Assembly: GCF_016862195.1 (NCBI RefSeq)
Contig: NZ_BOMM01000028.1
Location: 62,001 to 126,000, forward strand
Origin: Paractinoplanes ferrugineus
GTDB lineage: Bacteria > Actinomycetota > Actinomycetes > Mycobacteriales > Micromonosporaceae
Direction of reading: 5' to 3'
DNA length: 64,000 nt
Each line of letters starts with the position of its first letter. The stretch's first letter is position 1. Made by a program: the position numbers and the translations under genes. This document shows, piece by piece, positions 8,198-16,367 of this stretch. A model generated the notes under the pieces. That model searched no databases. It was not told where the DNA came from and worked only from the letters and a program-made list of their open reading frames with translations.

Positions 8198-9037
8198 ATG
8201 ACGGACATCGTCCGCGCCGCTCTCGTCCAGACGACCTGGACGGGCGACAAGGAATCGATGATCAAGGCGCACGAGGATTACGCCCGTGACGCCGCCGCCC
8301 AGGGGGCGAAGGTGATCTGCTTCCAGGAGCTCTTCTACGGCCCCTATTTCTGCCAGGTGCAGGACGCGGCCTACTACGACTACGCCGAGTCCATCCCCGG
8401 CCCGACCACCGAGCGCTTCCAGGCGCTGGCGGCCGAGCTCGGCCTGGTGATGGTCCTGCCGATGTACGAGAAGGAGCAGGAGGGCGTCCTCTACAACACG
8501 GCCGCCGTCGTCGACGCCGACGGCAAATATCTCGGCAAGTACCGCAAGCACCACATCCCGCAGGTCAACGGCTTCTGGGAGAAGTTCTACTTCCGGCCGG
8601 GCAACCTCGGCTTCCCGGTCTTCGACACCGCGGTCGGCAAGGTCGGCGTCTACATCTGCTACGACCGGCACTTCCCCGAGGGCTGGCGTGAGCTGGGCCT
8701 GGGCGGCGCGCAGATCGTGTTCAACCCGTCCGCCACGAGCCGGGGCCTGTCGAGCTACCTCTGGCAGCTGGAGCAGCCGGCCAGCGCGGTGGCGAACGAA
8801 TACTTCATCGGCGCCATCAACCGGGTCGGCATCGAGGAGCTCGGCGACGACGACTTCTACGGGCAGAGCTACTTCGTCGACCCGGAGGGCAAGTTCGTCG
8901 GCGAGGTCGGCGACACCCACAACCCCGAGCTGATCGTCCGCGACCTGGACCTGGGCCTGATCAAGACGGTGCGCGAGCGCTGGCAGTTCTACCGGGACCG
9001 CCGCCCGGAGGCCTACACCCGGACGGTCGAGCTATGA
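8198..9037 (+). CDS. Nitrilase-superfamily amidohydrolase, probable beta-ureidopropionase
   Basis: A 279-residue carbon-nitrogen hydrolase. The catalytic triad is visible: Glu in CFQELFYGPYF, Lys in GKYRKHHIP and Cys in YICYDRHFPEGWREL. A strong AAGGAGGG precedes the ATG. It overlaps the dihydropyrimidinase by ATGA, so the two are co-translated. Together they fit the route dihydrouracil to N-carbamoyl-beta-alanine to beta-alanine, carbon dioxide and ammonia. N-carbamoyl amino acid hydrolysis is the alternative if the substrate is a hydantoin. Expected to be cytoplasmic. Confidence 0.88.
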   Translation: MTDIVRAALVQTTWTGDKESMIKAHEDYARDAAAQGAKVICFQELFYGPYFCQVQDAAYYDYAESIPGPTTERFQALAAELGLVMVLPMYEKEQEGVLYNTAAVVDADGKYLGKYRKHHIPQVNGFWEKFYFRPGNLGFPVFDTAVGKVGVYICYDRHFPEGWRELGLGGAQIVFNPSATSRGLSSYLWQLEQPASAVANEYFIGAINRVGIEELGDDDFYGQSYFVDPEGKFVGEVGDTHNPELIVRDLDLGLIKTVRERWQFYRDRRPEAYTRTVEL

Positions 9038-10434
9038 CCATCCTGATCAAGGGCGGGACGGTGGTCGGGCCGTCCGGGCCGTACGCCGGTGACGTCCTCG
9101 TCGACGGCGAGACCATCGCCGCGATCTTCGCCCCCGGCCGGGGGCCGGAGGGGCCCGAGGTCATCGACGCCACCGGGAAGTACGTGATCCCCGGTGCCAT
9201 CGACGCGCACACCCACATGCAGATGCCGTTCGGCGGCACCGAGGCCAGCGACACCTTCGACACCGGCACCCGGGCGGCGGCGATCGGCGGCACCACGACG
9301 ATCATCGACTTCGCCATCCAGCGCTACGGCGAGGTCGTGCAGGACGGCCTGGCGGCGTGGCACGCCAAGACGGCCGGCGAGTGTCACATCGACTACGGCT
9401 TCCACATGATCGTCGGCGGGGTCGACGACGAGTCGCTCAAGGCCATGGACCAGCTCGTGGCCACTGAGGGGATCAGCAGCTTCAAGCTGTTCATGGCCTA
9501 CCCGGGGGTCTTCTACTCGGACGACGGCCAGATCCTGCGGGCGATGCAGAAGGCGCGCGAGAACGGCGCCATGATCATGATGCACGCGGAGAACGGGCCG
9601 GCCATCGACGTACTCGTCAAGCAGGCGCTCGAACGCGGCGAGACCGATCCGATCTACCACGGGATCACCCGCCCGCAGGAGCTCGAGGCGGAGGCCACGA
9701 GCCGGGCGATCTGGCTGGCCAGTGTGGCCGCCGACTGCCCGCTCTACATCGTGCACCTGAGCGCCTCCAAGGCCCTGGAACAGGTGCGCAACGCCCGCGA
9801 CCTGGGCCGCAACGTGTTCGCCGAGACCTGCCCGCAATACCTCTACCTGACCCTGGAGGACCAGCTCGGCGCGCCCGGCTTCGACGGCGCCAAGTGGGTC
9901 TGCTCCACCCCGCTGCGCTCCGGCAAGGAGAGCCACCGCGCCGACCTGTGGCAGGGCCTGCGCACCAACGACCTCTCCGTGGTCTCGACCGACCACTGTC
10001 CCTTCTGCATGAAGGACCAGAAGGAGATGGGGATCGGCGACTTCTCCAAGATCCCGAACGGGATCGGCAGCGTCGAGCACCGCGTCGACCTGCTCTACCA
10101 AGGCGTCGTCGACAAGAAGCTGTCGCTCGCCCGCTGGGTGGAGACGATCGCGACCACGCCGGCCCGGATGTTCGGCATGTACCCGAAGAAGGGCATCATC
10201 GCGCCCGGCTCGGACGCCGACATCGTGCTCTACGACCCGAACGGCCGCACCCGGATCAGCGTCGAGACCCACCACATGAACATGGACTACTCGGCCTGGG
10301 AGGGCTGGGAGATCGACGGCAAGGTCGACACCGTCCTGTCCCGCGGTGAGGTCCTCGTCAGCGGCGGCGAATACCGAGGCCGCAAGGGCCGAGGCCGGTA
10401 CGTCAGTCGCTCGCTCAGCGATTACCTGGTGTAG
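9034..10434 (+). CDS. hydA: Dihydropyrimidinase / D-hydantoinase
   Basis: A 466-residue cyclic amidohydrolase of the hydantoinase family. Metal-site residues are visible: AHTHMQ (two His), the lysine normally carboxylated in SSFKLFMAYPG, the His in MMHAENG, the His in YIVHLSASKA and the Asp in STDHCPFC. It opens the ring of 5,6-dihydrouracil or dihydrothymine, or of 5-substituted hydantoins. It overlaps the upstream nitrilase by four bases and is followed three bases later by an LLM oxidoreductase. Length is standard for the family. Confidence 0.93.
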   Translation: MTILIKGGTVVGPSGPYAGDVLVDGETIAAIFAPGRGPEGPEVIDATGKYVIPGAIDAHTHMQMPFGGTEASDTFDTGTRAAAIGGTTTIIDFAIQRYGEVVQDGLAAWHAKTAGECHIDYGFHMIVGGVDDESLKAMDQLVATEGISSFKLFMAYPGVFYSDDGQILRAMQKARENGAMIMMHAENGPAIDVLVKQALERGETDPIYHGITRPQELEAEATSRAIWLASVAADCPLYIVHLSASKALEQVRNARDLGRNVFAETCPQYLYLTLEDQLGAPGFDGAKWVCSTPLRSGKESHRADLWQGLRTNDLSVVSTDHCPFCMKDQKEMGIGDFSKIPNGIGSVEHRVDLLYQGVVDKKLSLARWVETIATTPARMFGMYPKKGIIAPGSDADIVLYDPNGRTRISVETHHMNMDYSAWEGWEIDGKVDTVLSRGEVLVSGGEYRGRKGRGRYVSRSLSDYLV

Positions 10435-10437
10435 CGC

Positions 10438-11433
10438 ATGGACATCGGCGTAGTACTTCAAAACGACCCGCCCGCCCGGGGCGTGGTCGAACTGGCCAAG
10501 AAGGCCGAGGCGGCCGGCTTCAGCCATGTGTGGACGTTCGACTCGCACGTGCTGTGGCAGGAGCCGTTCGTCATCTACTCCAAGATCCTCGACGAGACCG
10601 AACGCGTCATCGTCGGTCCGATGGTCACCAACCCCGGCACCCGGGACTGGACGGTCATCGCGTCGACGTTCGCCACGCTCAACGAGTTGTACGGCAACCG
10701 GACGGTCTGCGGCATCGGCCGCGGCGACTCGGCGCTGCGGGTGCTCGGCGCCCAGCCGCAGACGCTCGGGCAGCTCCGCGAGGCGGTCCAGGTGATCAAG
10801 GGCCTGGGCAGCGGCGAGAAGGTCACCCTGCGCGGCAAGGAACTCCAGTTCGCCTGGGCGCCCGACTCGCGGCTGGAGGTGTGGGTCGCGGCATACGGTC
10901 CGAAGGCTCTGGCCCTGACCGGGGAGGTCGGTGACGGCTACATCCTGCAGCTCGCCGACCCGGACATCGCCGCCTGGATGATCGGCGCGGTCCGCTCGGC
11001 GGCCGAGAAGGCCGGTCGGGACCCGATGTCGATCAAGTTCTGTGTGGCCGCGCCGGCCTACGTCGGCGACGACCTCGAGCACCAGCGGGAGCAGTGCCGC
11101 TGGTTCGGCGGGATGGTCGGCAACCACGTCGCCGACATCGTCGCCCGCTACGGCGAGGGCGGTGCGGTGCCGCAGGCGCTGACCGACTACATCAAGGCCC
11201 GACAGGGTTACGACTACGCCGAGCACGGGCGGGCCGGCAACAGCCACACGACGTTCGTGCCGGACGAGATCGTCGACCGGTTCTGCGTCCTCGGCCCGGT
11301 GCGGAACCACCTCGAACGGCTCGAGGAGCTGCGCGCCCTCGGCGTCGACCAGTTCGCGGTCTACCTGCAGCACGACGCCAAGCTGGCCACGCTGGAGGCG
11401 TACGGTTCGCAGATCATCCCGGCCGTCAATTGA
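10438..11433 (+). CDS. LLM-class (F420 or FMN-dependent) oxidoreductase, TIGR03842-like
   Basis: A 331-residue TIM-barrel protein of the luciferase-like monooxygenase superfamily, similar to F420-dependent reductases: N-terminal LAKKAEAAGFSHVWTFDSHV, central CGIGRGDSALRVLG, and VWVAAYGPKALALTGEVGDGY. It sits between dihydropyrimidinase and the ABC importer. No dihydropyrimidine dehydrogenase gene is in the window, so this protein may act on the pyrimidine ring or its product; that assignment is inference. ATG 10438 starts right after the hydA stop, with no clear Shine-Dalgarno, consistent with coupling. Confidence 0.85.
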   Translation: MDIGVVLQNDPPARGVVELAKKAEAAGFSHVWTFDSHVLWQEPFVIYSKILDETERVIVGPMVTNPGTRDWTVIASTFATLNELYGNRTVCGIGRGDSALRVLGAQPQTLGQLREAVQVIKGLGSGEKVTLRGKELQFAWAPDSRLEVWVAAYGPKALALTGEVGDGYILQLADPDIAAWMIGAVRSAAEKAGRDPMSIKFCVAAPAYVGDDLEHQREQCRWFGGMVGNHVADIVARYGEGGAVPQALTDYIKARQGYDYAEHGRAGNSHTTFVPDEIVDRFCVLGPVRNHLERLEELRALGVDQFAVYLQHDAKLATLEAYGSQIIPAVN

Positions 11434-11441
11434 GCGGCATC

Positions 11442-12284
11442 GTGCGAAGAACGTTCTTCGTCCTCCTCGGCGTCGTGATCTTCGCGGCGCTGTGGGAGGG
11501 CTACAAACTCGTCGGCAGCCCCGACGGCACCGTCGTGTTCGGGGTGCGGGTGCTGCCCCGCGCCGACGACCTGTCGATGCCGCATCTGTGGACGGTGTTC
11601 GAACGACTCGGCAAACCGGAGCTGACCGGGGGCCGGCCGGTGTGGATCGTGATCCTGCACGCGTGCGTGTTCACGTTCGGCATCACCGCGGCCGGCTTCG
11701 TGGCGGGGGCGCTGATCGGGCTGCTGTTGGCGGTGCTGATGCAGCGGTTCCAGCTCGTCGAGCGCGGCTTCCTGCCGTACGTCATCCTCTCCCAGACCGT
11801 GCCCCTCGTCGCGCTCGCGCCGCTGGTGGCCGGCTGGGGCGGCACCATCATGCCGGCCTGGGCGACGGTCGCGGTGATCGCCTCCTATCTGTCGTTCTTC
11901 CCGGTCGCCGTGGGCATGCTGCGCGGTCTCCAGTCGCCGTCGGCGAGCGGGGTGGAGCTGATGCGCAGTTACGCCGCCGGCTGGTGGCGCACGCTCGTGA
12001 AGCTGCGCTTCCCGGCCGCGCTGCCCTACCTGTTCCCGGCGCTGCGCCTGGCCGGCGCGGCGGCGGTGGTCGGCGCGGTGGTCGGCGAGATCTCCACCGG
12101 CACGCGCGGGGGCATCGGCCGCCTCGTCATCGAGTACTCCCGGGAGGCCACCAGTGATCCCGCCAAGGTATACACCGCGATGCTCGGCGCCGCCCTGCTC
12201 GGGCTGTTCGTCGCGGGGGTCGTCAGCCTGCTGGAGGTGCCGCTGATGCGGCACCGGCGCCACGTGGAGGTGGTGACTCTATGA
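11442..12284 (+). CDS. ABC transporter permease (ThiX/SsuC-like), first
   Basis: A roughly 280-residue inner-membrane permease of the binding-protein-dependent family, with about six hydrophobic segments and an EAA-like loop (SYAAGWWRTLVKLRFPAALP) that contacts the ATPase. The start is ambiguous: GTG 11442, giving VRRTFF, is preferred; TTG 11430 would overlap the previous stop as TTGA. It ends in an ATGA overlap with the ATPase gene. The family imports thiamine pyrimidine precursors, riboflavin, sulfonates or nitrate; the pyrimidine-catabolic context favours a pyrimidine or hydantoin-like solute. Confidence 0.85.
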   Translation: MRRTFFVLLGVVIFAALWEGYKLVGSPDGTVVFGVRVLPRADDLSMPHLWTVFERLGKPELTGGRPVWIVILHACVFTFGITAAGFVAGALIGLLLAVLMQRFQLVERGFLPYVILSQTVPLVALAPLVAGWGGTIMPAWATVAVIASYLSFFPVAVGMLRGLQSPSASGVELMRSYAAGWWRTLVKLRFPAALPYLFPALRLAGAAAVVGAVVGEISTGTRGGIGRLVIEYSREATSDPAKVYTAMLGAALLGLFVAGVVSLLEVPLMRHRRHVEVVTL

Positions 12285-13060
12285 CCGCCGTCGTGGTCGA
12301 GCACGTCACGAAGGTTTTCAACAAGGGCCGGCCCGACGAGGTGACCGCCCTGTCCGATGTCGAGCTGACCGTCGGCGACGGCGAGTTCGTCTCGCTGATC
12401 GGGCCGTCCGGGTGCGGCAAGAGCACGCTGCTGCGCCTGGTCGCCGACCTGATCGAGCCCACCACCGGCGCCATCACGGTGGCCGGCAAGACCGCCGGCA
12501 AGGCCCGCCGCGACCAGGACTACGGCATCGCGTTCCAGCAGGCCGGTCTGTTCGAGTGGCGGACCGTACTGCGCAACGTCGAGCTGCCGCTGGAGTTGCG
12601 CGGCCTCGGCCGGGCCGAGCGCCGGGCCCGGGCCGAGGAGATGCTCGCGCTGGTCGGGCTGGCCGACTTCGCCGGGCACTACCCGGCCCAGCTCTCCGGC
12701 GGCATGCAGCAGCGCGTCGCCATCGCCCGCGCCCTGGCCGTGCAGCCGCCGCTGCTGCTGATGGACGAGCCGTTCGGCGCGCTCGACGAGATGACCCGGG
12801 AACGCCTGCAGGGCGAGCTGCTCGGCATCTGCGCCAAGACCGGCACCAGCACCGTCTTCGTGACCCACTCGATAAGTGAGGCGGTCTTCCTGTCCACCAA
12901 GGTGGTGGTGATGTCGGCCCGGCCCGGCCGGATCACCGCCGCGATCGACATCGACCTGCCCGCCCGCGACGAGGCAGCGCGGCAGTCGGAGCGGTACTTC
13001 GAGCACGTCACCGCGGTGCGGCAGGCGCTGCGCGGCGTACCGGCGGAGAGCGCGCCGTGA
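12281..13060 (+). CDS. ABC transporter ATP-binding protein
   Basis: A 259-residue ABC ATPase with Walker A GPSGCGKSTL, Q-loop AFQQAGLFEWRTV, signature LSGGMQQR, Walker B LLLMDEPFGALDE and the switch histidine in FVTHSISEA. It belongs to the SsuB/TauB/ThiZ group. It overlaps both neighbours by four bases (ATGA at the start, GTGA at the end), which supports fixed stoichiometry of the importer. Confidence 0.93.
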   Translation: MTAVVVEHVTKVFNKGRPDEVTALSDVELTVGDGEFVSLIGPSGCGKSTLLRLVADLIEPTTGAITVAGKTAGKARRDQDYGIAFQQAGLFEWRTVLRNVELPLELRGLGRAERRARAEEMLALVGLADFAGHYPAQLSGGMQQRVAIARALAVQPPLLLMDEPFGALDEMTRERLQGELLGICAKTGTSTVFVTHSISEAVFLSTKVVVMSARPGRITAAIDIDLPARDEAARQSERYFEHVTAVRQALRGVPAESAP

Positions 13061-13809
13061 AGGCACTCCCGCCGCTCGTGGTCGGCGTCGTCGCGATCGT
13101 CGCCTGGCAGCTCACCGTGACCCTCGGCCGGATCGCCCCGTTCATCCTGCCGGCCCCGAGCGCCATCTGGGCCGAGCTGGTCGAGCAGAAGCGCAACGTC
13201 TGGGAGGCGGCCCTGGCCAGCGGCACCAACGCGCTGCTCGGGCTGGTCGCCGGCGCACTGCTGGGCGTGCTGTTCGCGATGGCGGCCAGCCGGTTCCGGC
13301 CGCTCGCCGAGGTGTCCATCCCGTTCGCCGCGCTGCTCAGCGCCCTGCCGATCATCGCGCTCGCGCCGATCCTCAACAACATGTTCGAGGCCACCAGCAG
13401 TATCCCTCGCCGCGTCGTGGCCGCGATCATCGTGTTCTTCCCGGTCTTCCTCAACACCCTGCGTGGGCTTCGCGAGGTCGACCCCATCCATCGAGAGCTG
13501 ATGCACACGTACGCGGCGAGCGGCTGGACGTTCGCCCGCAAGGTACGGCTGCCCGGTGCGCTCCCCTACGTCTTCACCGGCCTGCGGCAGGCGTCGTCGC
13601 TGGCCGTGATCGCCGCGATCGTCGCCGAGTACTTCGGCGGGCTGCAGGACGGCCTCGGGTCGCGGATCACCTCCGCCGCGGCGTTCACCGCCTACCCCCG
13701 GGCCTGGGCCTACGTGGTCGGCGCGTGCCTGCTCGGACTCGTCTTCTACTTGACCACGCTGCTCCTCGAGCGGCTCGCCATGCCGTGGCGTACCCGGCTG
13801 ATCGCCTGA
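13057..13809 (+). CDS. ABC transporter permease, second
   Basis: A 250-residue permease, a second and clearly different member of the same family as the one at 11442, with an EAA loop TYAASGWTFARKVRLPGALP near residue 150. The GTG start overlaps the ATPase stop (GTGA). Two distinct permeases imply a heterodimeric membrane channel. The substrate-binding lipoprotein follows after 31 bases. Confidence 0.88.
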   Translation: MKALPPLVVGVVAIVAWQLTVTLGRIAPFILPAPSAIWAELVEQKRNVWEAALASGTNALLGLVAGALLGVLFAMAASRFRPLAEVSIPFAALLSALPIIALAPILNNMFEATSSIPRRVVAAIIVFFPVFLNTLRGLREVDPIHRELMHTYAASGWTFARKVRLPGALPYVFTGLRQASSLAVIAAIVAEYFGGLQDGLGSRITSAAAFTAYPRAWAYVVGACLLGLVFYLTTLLLERLAMPWRTRLIA

Positions 13810-13840
13810 ATGTCCCCCTGCCGAACAAGGAGATCGCTTA

Positions 13841-14980
13841 ATGCGTAGATTCCGGATATTTACCGCTATTGTGGCTGCTTCGGCCCTGGTGCTCACCGGC
13901 TGCGGCACGGCCGACTCGCCGAAGACCGCCACGCCCGGCGCGAGCGGTGCGCTGACCCCGATCAAGCTGCAGCTCCAGTGGTTCTACCAGGCCCAGTTCG
14001 CCGGCTACATCGCCGCCGTCGACCAGGGCTTCTACCAGGAGCAGGGCCTCGACGTGCAGCTGCTCGAGGGCGGCACCGACATCGTCCCGCAAACCGCGCT
14101 CGCCCAGGGCAAGGCCGACTACGCGATCGCCTGGGTGCCGAAGGCTCTGGCCTCCCGCGAGCAGGGCGCCGGCATCACCGACGTCGGGCAGATCTTCGGC
14201 CGCTCCGGCACCTACCAGGTCGCCTGGAAGGACTCCGGGATCACCTCGGCCGCCCAGCTCAAGGGCAAGAAGGTCGGCAACTGGGGCTTCGGCAACGAGT
14301 TCGAGCTGTTCGCCGGCATGACCAAGGCCGGTCTCGACCCGGGCAAGGACGTCACTCTCACTCAGCAGCAGTTCGACATGCAGGCCCTGCTCAAGCGCGA
14401 GATCGACGCCGCCCAGGCGATGAGCTACAACGAGTACGCCCAGCTGCTGGAGGCCAAGAACCCGAAGACCGGCAAGCTCTACACGGCCGACGACTTCTCG
14501 ATCATCGACTGGAAGAAGGAGGGCTCGGCCATGCTGCAGGACGCGGTGTGGGCGAACACCGAGAAGCTCAGCGACCCGGCCTACCAGCAGCAGACCGTGA
14601 AGTTCCTGACCGCCACCATCAAGGGCTGGGCGTTCTGCCGCGACAACGCCGAGAAGTGCCGTGACCTGGTCGTCGCCAAGGGCTCCAAGCTCGGCAAGAG
14701 CCACCAGCTGTGGCAGATGAACGAGGTCAACAAGCTGATCTGGCCGGCCACCGGCGGCATCGGGGTGGTCGACGAGGCGGCCTGGAAGCAGACCGTCGAC
14801 ATCTCGATGACCACCAAGAACCAGACCGGCGACACGGTGCTGAAGAAGACCCCGGAGGGTCTCGCCTACACCAACGACTACATCAACCAGGCGATCACGG
14901 CGGCCAAGTCGGCCGGGGTCGACGTCAACGGCACCTCGTTCGCCCCGGCCACGGTGACGCTGCAGGAGGGCGGCGCCTGA
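13841..14980 (+). CDS. NMT1/THI5-like substrate-binding lipoprotein
   Basis: A 379-residue extracytoplasmic solute receptor. The N-terminus is a lipoprotein signal peptide with lipobox LTGC (cysteine about residue 21). The mature part begins IKLQLQWFYQAQFAGYIAA and carries GTDIVPQTALAQGKADYAI, typical of the NMT1/THI5 family that includes pyrimidine-precursor (ThiY) and riboflavin (RibY) receptors. AAGGAG precedes the ATG. It completes the importer encoded upstream. A pyrimidine-like ligand is plausible from family and context, not proven. Confidence 0.9.
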   Translation: MRRFRIFTAIVAASALVLTGCGTADSPKTATPGASGALTPIKLQLQWFYQAQFAGYIAAVDQGFYQEQGLDVQLLEGGTDIVPQTALAQGKADYAIAWVPKALASREQGAGITDVGQIFGRSGTYQVAWKDSGITSAAQLKGKKVGNWGFGNEFELFAGMTKAGLDPGKDVTLTQQQFDMQALLKREIDAAQAMSYNEYAQLLEAKNPKTGKLYTADDFSIIDWKKEGSAMLQDAVWANTEKLSDPAYQQQTVKFLTATIKGWAFCRDNAEKCRDLVVAKGSKLGKSHQLWQMNEVNKLIWPATGGIGVVDEAAWKQTVDISMTTKNQTGDTVLKKTPEGLAYTNDYINQAITAAKSAGVDVNGTSFAPATVTLQEGGA

Positions 14981-15787
14981 TCAGAGCGGGATGAGCCGAG
15001 CGGCGAGGGCGACAGCTGTCAGGTCGCCCTCGCGCAGCTTCGCCGCCGCCACCGGCTCGCCGAGCGTCTCCAGCCGGAGGGCGGCCCCGTCGACCACCGT
15101 CGCGTCGCCGTTGAGCAGGCGGCGCGCCATCTTCGCCTGAGCCGGGCTGAGCTCCGCGTACGCGCACTGGTCGAGGGCCGTGATGGTCTCCTCGTCGAGC
15201 CGGCCGGCCAGCGCCCGCTCGGTGACGACCTTGATCAGCCAGTCCGGCCACCAGGCGTACCGGCCGACGACCAAGCCCGCCTGCACCGCGATCTGCGGGC
15301 TCTGCCCGGCTCGCAGCAGCCGCACCGTGAGCGTGTTGTCGAACCGTTCCAGGCGCAGCGCCTTCACGAACGCCATCAGCAGCGCCTTGGTGCCGACCAG
15401 CGGCTCCACCTCGGCCGCCGCCTCGCCCCACCGGCCGGACAGGGCGTGGCACAGCGCGTACGCCGCCTCGGTGCCGGTCTCCTCGCCGGTGGCCCGCTCG
15501 GTCAGTCGCTCGACCGTCGCCACCAGGCGGTGGACCGCCTTCATGGCCCGGCCGGCGAGCTCCTCGCTCTGCGGCCGGTTGAGTTGCAGCACGACGACCT
15601 CGGCCGCGATCTCCGCCTCCCGGCGCAGCAGCGGCGACGGGATCTTCGGGATGATCACATCGGCGAGCGCCTCGGTGATCGAGGCGGCGTCGAATTTCTC
15701 CGAGACAGCCGGGAACTGCGCCCACCACTGCGCGGAGTGACCGCGCGGCTGGACCGACTGAGCGGCTATCGCCATTCCCGGAAACAC
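14981..15787 (-). CDS. Conserved hypothetical helical protein
   Basis: A 268-residue cytoplasmic protein I cannot place in a named family. It is largely helical and Ala/Leu rich, without signal peptide, membrane segment or a recognisable catalytic motif. GTG 15787 was chosen because GGAGGAG lies eight bases upstream; GTG 15808 and ATG 15775 are alternatives. It ends exactly where the binding-protein gene ends on the other strand, with no spacer. It lies 40 bases downstream of a nuclease-like hypothetical gene and may share a transcript with the GGDEF-EAL gene. Confidence 0.65.
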   Translation of the reverse strand: MFPGMAIAAQSVQPRGHSAQWWAQFPAVSEKFDAASITEALADVIIPKIPSPLLRREAEIAAEVVVLQLNRPQSEELAGRAMKAVHRLVATVERLTERATGEETGTEAAYALCHALSGRWGEAAAEVEPLVGTKALLMAFVKALRLERFDNTLTVRLLRAGQSPQIAVQAGLVVGRYAWWPDWLIKVVTERALAGRLDEETITALDQCAYAELSPAQAKMARRLLNGDATVVDGAALRLETLGEPVAAAKLREGDLTAVALAARLIPL

Positions 15788-15827
15788 TGTCGCCGCTCCT
15801 CCCACCACTGGTTCTGCTTGCGGCTAC

Positions 15828-16358
15828 CTAATCGTCCGGCCGATCCCCGGTTTTAGGTTGGTTGCGGTTGACCTGAGTCACGTCGCCCATCGGCAGCTCG
15901 GAAACCTCGGCCACCACCCCGGCCGGGGTGTGCCGCGGTGCGGGCCGGTCGGTGACGGTGTGCCAGCGGCCCCGGGCGCGCGCCGCCTCCCGGGTGACCA
16001 GGTGCAGCGGCAGGGGCGGCGGGCGGAACGGGCCGGTGCCCCAGCGCACCCAGACCGCGAGCCGGCCGGCGGCGGCCTCGGCGAGCAGCTTGTCGACGGT
16101 GCGCTGCCGGTCGAGCCGGTCGACCTCGACGGCGATCGGCTGGCCGCCGGGACGGGCGCAGGCCACGTCGAGCACCGAGTTGCCCTTCAGCGGCGGGGGC
16201 AGCGGGAACACGCTGGGCGCCCGCCGGTAGATCCGCCAGCCCTGCGATTCACCCCAGGCGGTGACCGCGTCGACGATCCGGGCGGTCGCCTGGGCCTCGG
16301 TCAGGTCGGTGAAGTGCAGGCCGGCCAGCCACTGCTGCAACGATCGCGCCTCGTCCAC
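15828..16358 (-). CDS. Hypothetical protein with possible restriction-endonuclease-like core
   Basis: A 176-residue protein of no family I can name with confidence. The middle contains SVLDVACARPGGQPIAVEVD (about residues 61-80), an acidic residue followed by a strand ending in E-x-D, then RQRTVDKLLAEAAAGRLAVWVRWG. This layout recalls PD-(D/E)XK nuclease-fold proteins, but the usual lysine is not obvious. The C-terminal 40 residues look disordered. The GTG start is nine bases after the stop of the GGDEF-EAL gene, so the two are probably co-transcribed. Confidence 0.6.
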   Translation of the reverse strand: MDEARSLQQWLAGLHFTDLTEAQATARIVDAVTAWGESQGWRIYRRAPSVFPLPPPLKGNSVLDVACARPGGQPIAVEVDRLDRQRTVDKLLAEAAAGRLAVWVRWGTGPFRPPPLPLHLVTREAARARGRWHTVTDRPAPRHTPAGVVAEVSELPMGDVTQVNRNQPKTGDRPDD

Positions 16359-16367
16359 CGCCGTACC

